From Cherax quadricarinatus (taxonomy: Eukaryota > Arthropoda > Malacostraca > Decapoda > Parastacidae), in contig NW_027195404.1 in assembly GCF_038502225.1 (NCBI RefSeq), forward strand, positions 62,001-126,000: 64,000 nucleotides of DNA, given 5' to 3'. Below, piece by piece: positions 61,482 to 64,000 of the stretch; positions within the stretch are counted from its first letter, which is position 1, and every line of letters starts with the position of its first letter. Below the pieces are notes generated by a model. That model did no database searches. It was not told the DNA's origin and worked only from the letters and a program-made list of their open reading frames with translations. The position numbers were made by a program, and so were the translations under genes.

Positions 61482-64000
61482 GAGGTTACCTGGAGAGAGT
61501 TCCAGGGGTCAACGCCCCCGCGGCCCGGTCTGTGACCAGGCCTCCTGGTGGATCAGAGCCTGATCAACCAGGCTGTTGCTGCTGGCTGCACGCAAACCAA
61601 CTTACGAGCCACAGCCCGGCTGATCAGGAACTGACTTTAGGTGCTTGTCCAGTGCCAGCTTGAAGACTGCCAGGGGTCTGTTGGTAATCCCCCTTATGTG
61701 TGCTGGGAGGCAGTTGAACAGTCTCGGGCCCCTGACACTTATTGTATGGTCTCTTAACATGCTAGTGACACCCCTGCTTTTCATTGGGGGGATGGTGCAT
61801 CGTCTGCCAAGTCTTTTGCTTTCGTAGTGAGTGATTTTCGTGTGCAAGTTCGGTACTAGTCCCTCTAGGATTTTCCAGGTGTATATAATCATGTATCTCT
61901 CCCTCCTGCATTCCAGGGAATACAGGTTTAGGAACCTCAAGCGCTCCCAGTAATTGAGGTGTTTTATCTCCGTTATGCGCGCCGTGAAAGTTCTCTGTAC
62001 ATTTTCTAGGTCGGCAACTTCACCTGCCTTGAAAGGTGCCGTTAGTGTGCAGCAATATTCCAGCCTAGATAGAACAAGTGACCTGAAGAGTGTCATCATG
62101 GGCTTGGCCTCCCTAGTTTTGAAGGTTCTCATTATCCATCCTGTCATTTTTCTAGCAGATGCAATTGATACAATGTTATGGTCCTTGAAGGTGAGATCCT
62201 CTGACATAATCACTCCCAGGTCTTCGACGTTGGTGTTTCGCTCTATTTTGTGGCCAGAATTTGTTTTGTACTCTGATGAAGATTTAATTTCCTCATGTTT
62301 ACCATATCTGAGTAATTGAAATTTCTCATCGTTGAACTTCATATTGTTTTCTGCAGCCCACTGAAAGATTTGGTTGATGTCTGCCTGGAGCCTTGCAGTG
62401 TCTGCAATGGAAGACACTGTCATGCAGATTCGGGTGTCATCTGCAAAGGAAGACACGGTGCTGTGGCTGACATCCTTGTCTATGTCGGATATGAGGATGA
62501 GGAACAAGATGGGAGCGAGTACTGTGCCTTGTGGAACAGAGCTTTTCTCCGTAGCTGCCTCGGACTTTACTCTGTTGGCGACTACTCTCTGTGTTCTGTT
62601 AGTGAGGAAATTATAGATCCGTCGACCGACTTTTCCTGTTATTCCTTTAGCACGCATTTTGTGCGCTATTACACCATGGTCACACTTGTCGAAGGCTTTT
62701 GCAAAGTCTGTATATATTACATCTGCATTCTTTTTGTCTTCTAGTGCATTTAGGACCTTGTCGTAGTGATCCAATAGTTGAGACAGACAGGAGCGACCTG
62801 TTCTAAACCCATGTTGCCCTGGGTTGTGTAACTGATGGGTTTCTAGATGGGTGGTGATCTTGCTTCTTAGGACCCTTTCAAAGATTTTTATGATATGGGA
62901 TGTTAGTGCTATTGGTCTGTAGTTCTTTGCTGTTACTTTACAGCCCCCTTTGTGGAGTGGGGCTATGTCTGTTGTTTTTAGTAACTGTGGGACGACCCCC
63001 GTGTCCATGCTCCCTCTCCATAGGATAGAAAAGGCTCGTGATAGGGGCTTCTTGCAGTTCTTGATGAACACAGAGTTCCACGAGTCTGGCCCTGGGGCAG
63101 AGTGCATGGGCATGTCATTTATCGCCTGTTCGAAGTCATTTGGCGTCAGGGTAACATCGGATAGGCTTGTGTTAATCAAATTTTGTGGCTCTCTCATAAA
63201 AAAATTCATTTTGATCTTCGACTCTCAGTCTGGTTAGCGGCTTGCTAAAAACTGAGTCATATTGGGACTTGAGTAGCTCACTCATTTCCTTGCTGTCATC
63301 GCTGTCATCTGTGTAGGACCCATCTTGTTTAAGTAGGGGCCCAATACTGGACGTTGTTCTCGATTTTGATTTGGCATAGGAGAAGAAATACTTTGGGTTT
63401 CTTTCAATTTCATTTATGGCTTTTAGTTCTTCCCGCGATTCCTGACTCCTAAAGGATTCTTTTAGCTTAAGTTCGATGCTTGCTATTTCTCTGACCAGTG
63501 TCTCCCTACGCATTTCAGATATATTGACCTCTTTTAGCCGCTCTGTTATTCTTTTCCGTCGCCTGTAAAGGGAGCGCCTGTCTCTTTCTATTTTACATCT
63601 ACTCCTCCTTTTTCTTAGAGGAATAAGCCTTGTGCATACATCGAGTGCCACCGAGTTAATCTGTTCTAGGCATAAGTTGGGGTCTGTGTTGCTTAGTATA
63701 TCTTCCCAGCTTATATCGGTTAGGACTTGGTTTACTTGGTCCCACTTTATGTTTTTGTTATTGAAGTTGAATTTGGTGAATGCTCCCTCGTGACTAGTCT
63801 CATTATGTCGGTCTGGGGCTCCTTGCATACATGTCTGAACCTCAATTATGTTGTGATCTGAGTATATTGTTTTTGATATGGTGACATTTCTTATCAGATC
63901 ATCATTGTTAGTGAAGATGAAATCTAGTGTATTCTCCAGTCTAGTAGGCTCTATTATGTGCTGGTTTAAATTGAATTTTGTGCAGAGATTTAAAAGCTCG
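61482..64000 (-). mobile_element. CR1-like LINE running off the right edge
   Basis: Minus-strand LINE whose 3' end (TAACCTCCAGG, GGCCTCCTGGTGGATCAGAGCC on +) is inserted in the BEL/Pao RT. 3' UTR 61482-61601, ORF2 from 61602 to beyond 64000. 3' relatives at 42449-42848 and 45185-45335. ORF1 lies outside. Confidence 0.88.
61602..64000 (-). CDS. CR1-like LINE ORF2: endonuclease end and RT (partial, one frameshift)
   Basis: Upstream frame (64000 to ~63200): KFNLNQHIIEPTRLENTLDF and TIYSDHNIIEVQT, the C-terminal part of the endonuclease with its SDH motif, then a basic linker (RLIPLRKRRSRCKIERDR, NPKYFFSYAKSKSRTTSS). Downstream frame (63209-61602): SAPGPDSWNSVFIKN, YRPIALTSHIIKIFERVL, motif A VIYTDFAKAFDKCDH, motif B SSVPQGTVLAPILFLILI, motif C SSFADDTRI, DLGVIMSEDLTFKDHN, NCLPAHIRGITNRPLAV. 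The catalytic residues are present. The single break is at the A7 run 63198-63204; one base fewer joins the frames. The gene continues past the window edge. Confidence 0.88.

Overview
This window is eukaryotic: introns, (TA)n microsatellites, non-LTR retrotransposons, TTAA-, TA- and TTA-flanked DNA transposons, and no bacterial-style operons. The abundance of RTE-, CR1- and I-type LINEs, Tigger and piggyBac relatives, Penelope and BEL/Pao, together with tail sequences I associate from memory with decapod crustaceans, suggests an arthropod, probably a decapod. Nearly everything here is transposable-element (TE) sequence.

The exception is two small exons on the + strand that appear to be the 3' end of one host gene. 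Exon 19901-20025 encodes the second half of an HMG box. Exon 46332-46437 encodes the C-terminus, a stop codon and is followed by AATAAA. Their splice phases match exactly, and the joined residues (..QWEKK / MKKIGRQDL..) resemble the end of mitochondrial transcription factor A (TFAM). If this is right, all of 20026-46331 is one 26.3 kb intron filled with nested TEs.

Layout. 1-14.5 kb: Tigger 3' end; 5'-truncated RTE LINE A; three short Tigger MITEs and one TATGTCGTGCC-ended MITE in (TA)n tracts; RTE copy B interrupted by a complete CR1-type LINE (two intact ORFs, 4971-9095); near-complete RTE copy C. 14.5-20.5 kb: a Tigger-like element split by a piggyBac-type MITE, a second such MITE, a Harbinger-like element with TTA duplications, and the HMG-box exon. 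20.5-31.7 kb: a CR1 fragment containing a piggyBac-type element, which in turn contains RTE copy D; then compound repeats, a SINE and RTE copies E and F. 31.7-46.3 kb: two back-to-back Tiggers, a piggyBac 3' half, a decayed CR1 copy, a Penelope RT, RTE copy G with a piggyBac MITE in its 3' UTR, another Tigger, LINE tails and a second SINE. 46.3-64 kb: the terminal host exon; a PHD/CCCH ORF1 LINE split by a hAT MITE with a perfect 8-bp duplication; a complete 6.6 kb I-type LINE (zinc-knuckle ORF1, EN-RT-RNase H ORF2) with a 12-bp duplication; a CR1-group LINE with a damaged catalytic motif; a BEL/Pao remnant; and a minus-strand CR1-like LINE running off the right edge.

The least expected structural signal is in the TTAA-flanked (piggyBac-type) elements. 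One end carries two palindromes centred exactly 24.5 and 58.5 bp from the TTAA. Their outer arms are constant (CGTA..TACG), while the central tetranucleotide differs between subfamilies (CTAG, GATC, apparently TATA). I saw no tRNA, rRNA or CRISPR features.
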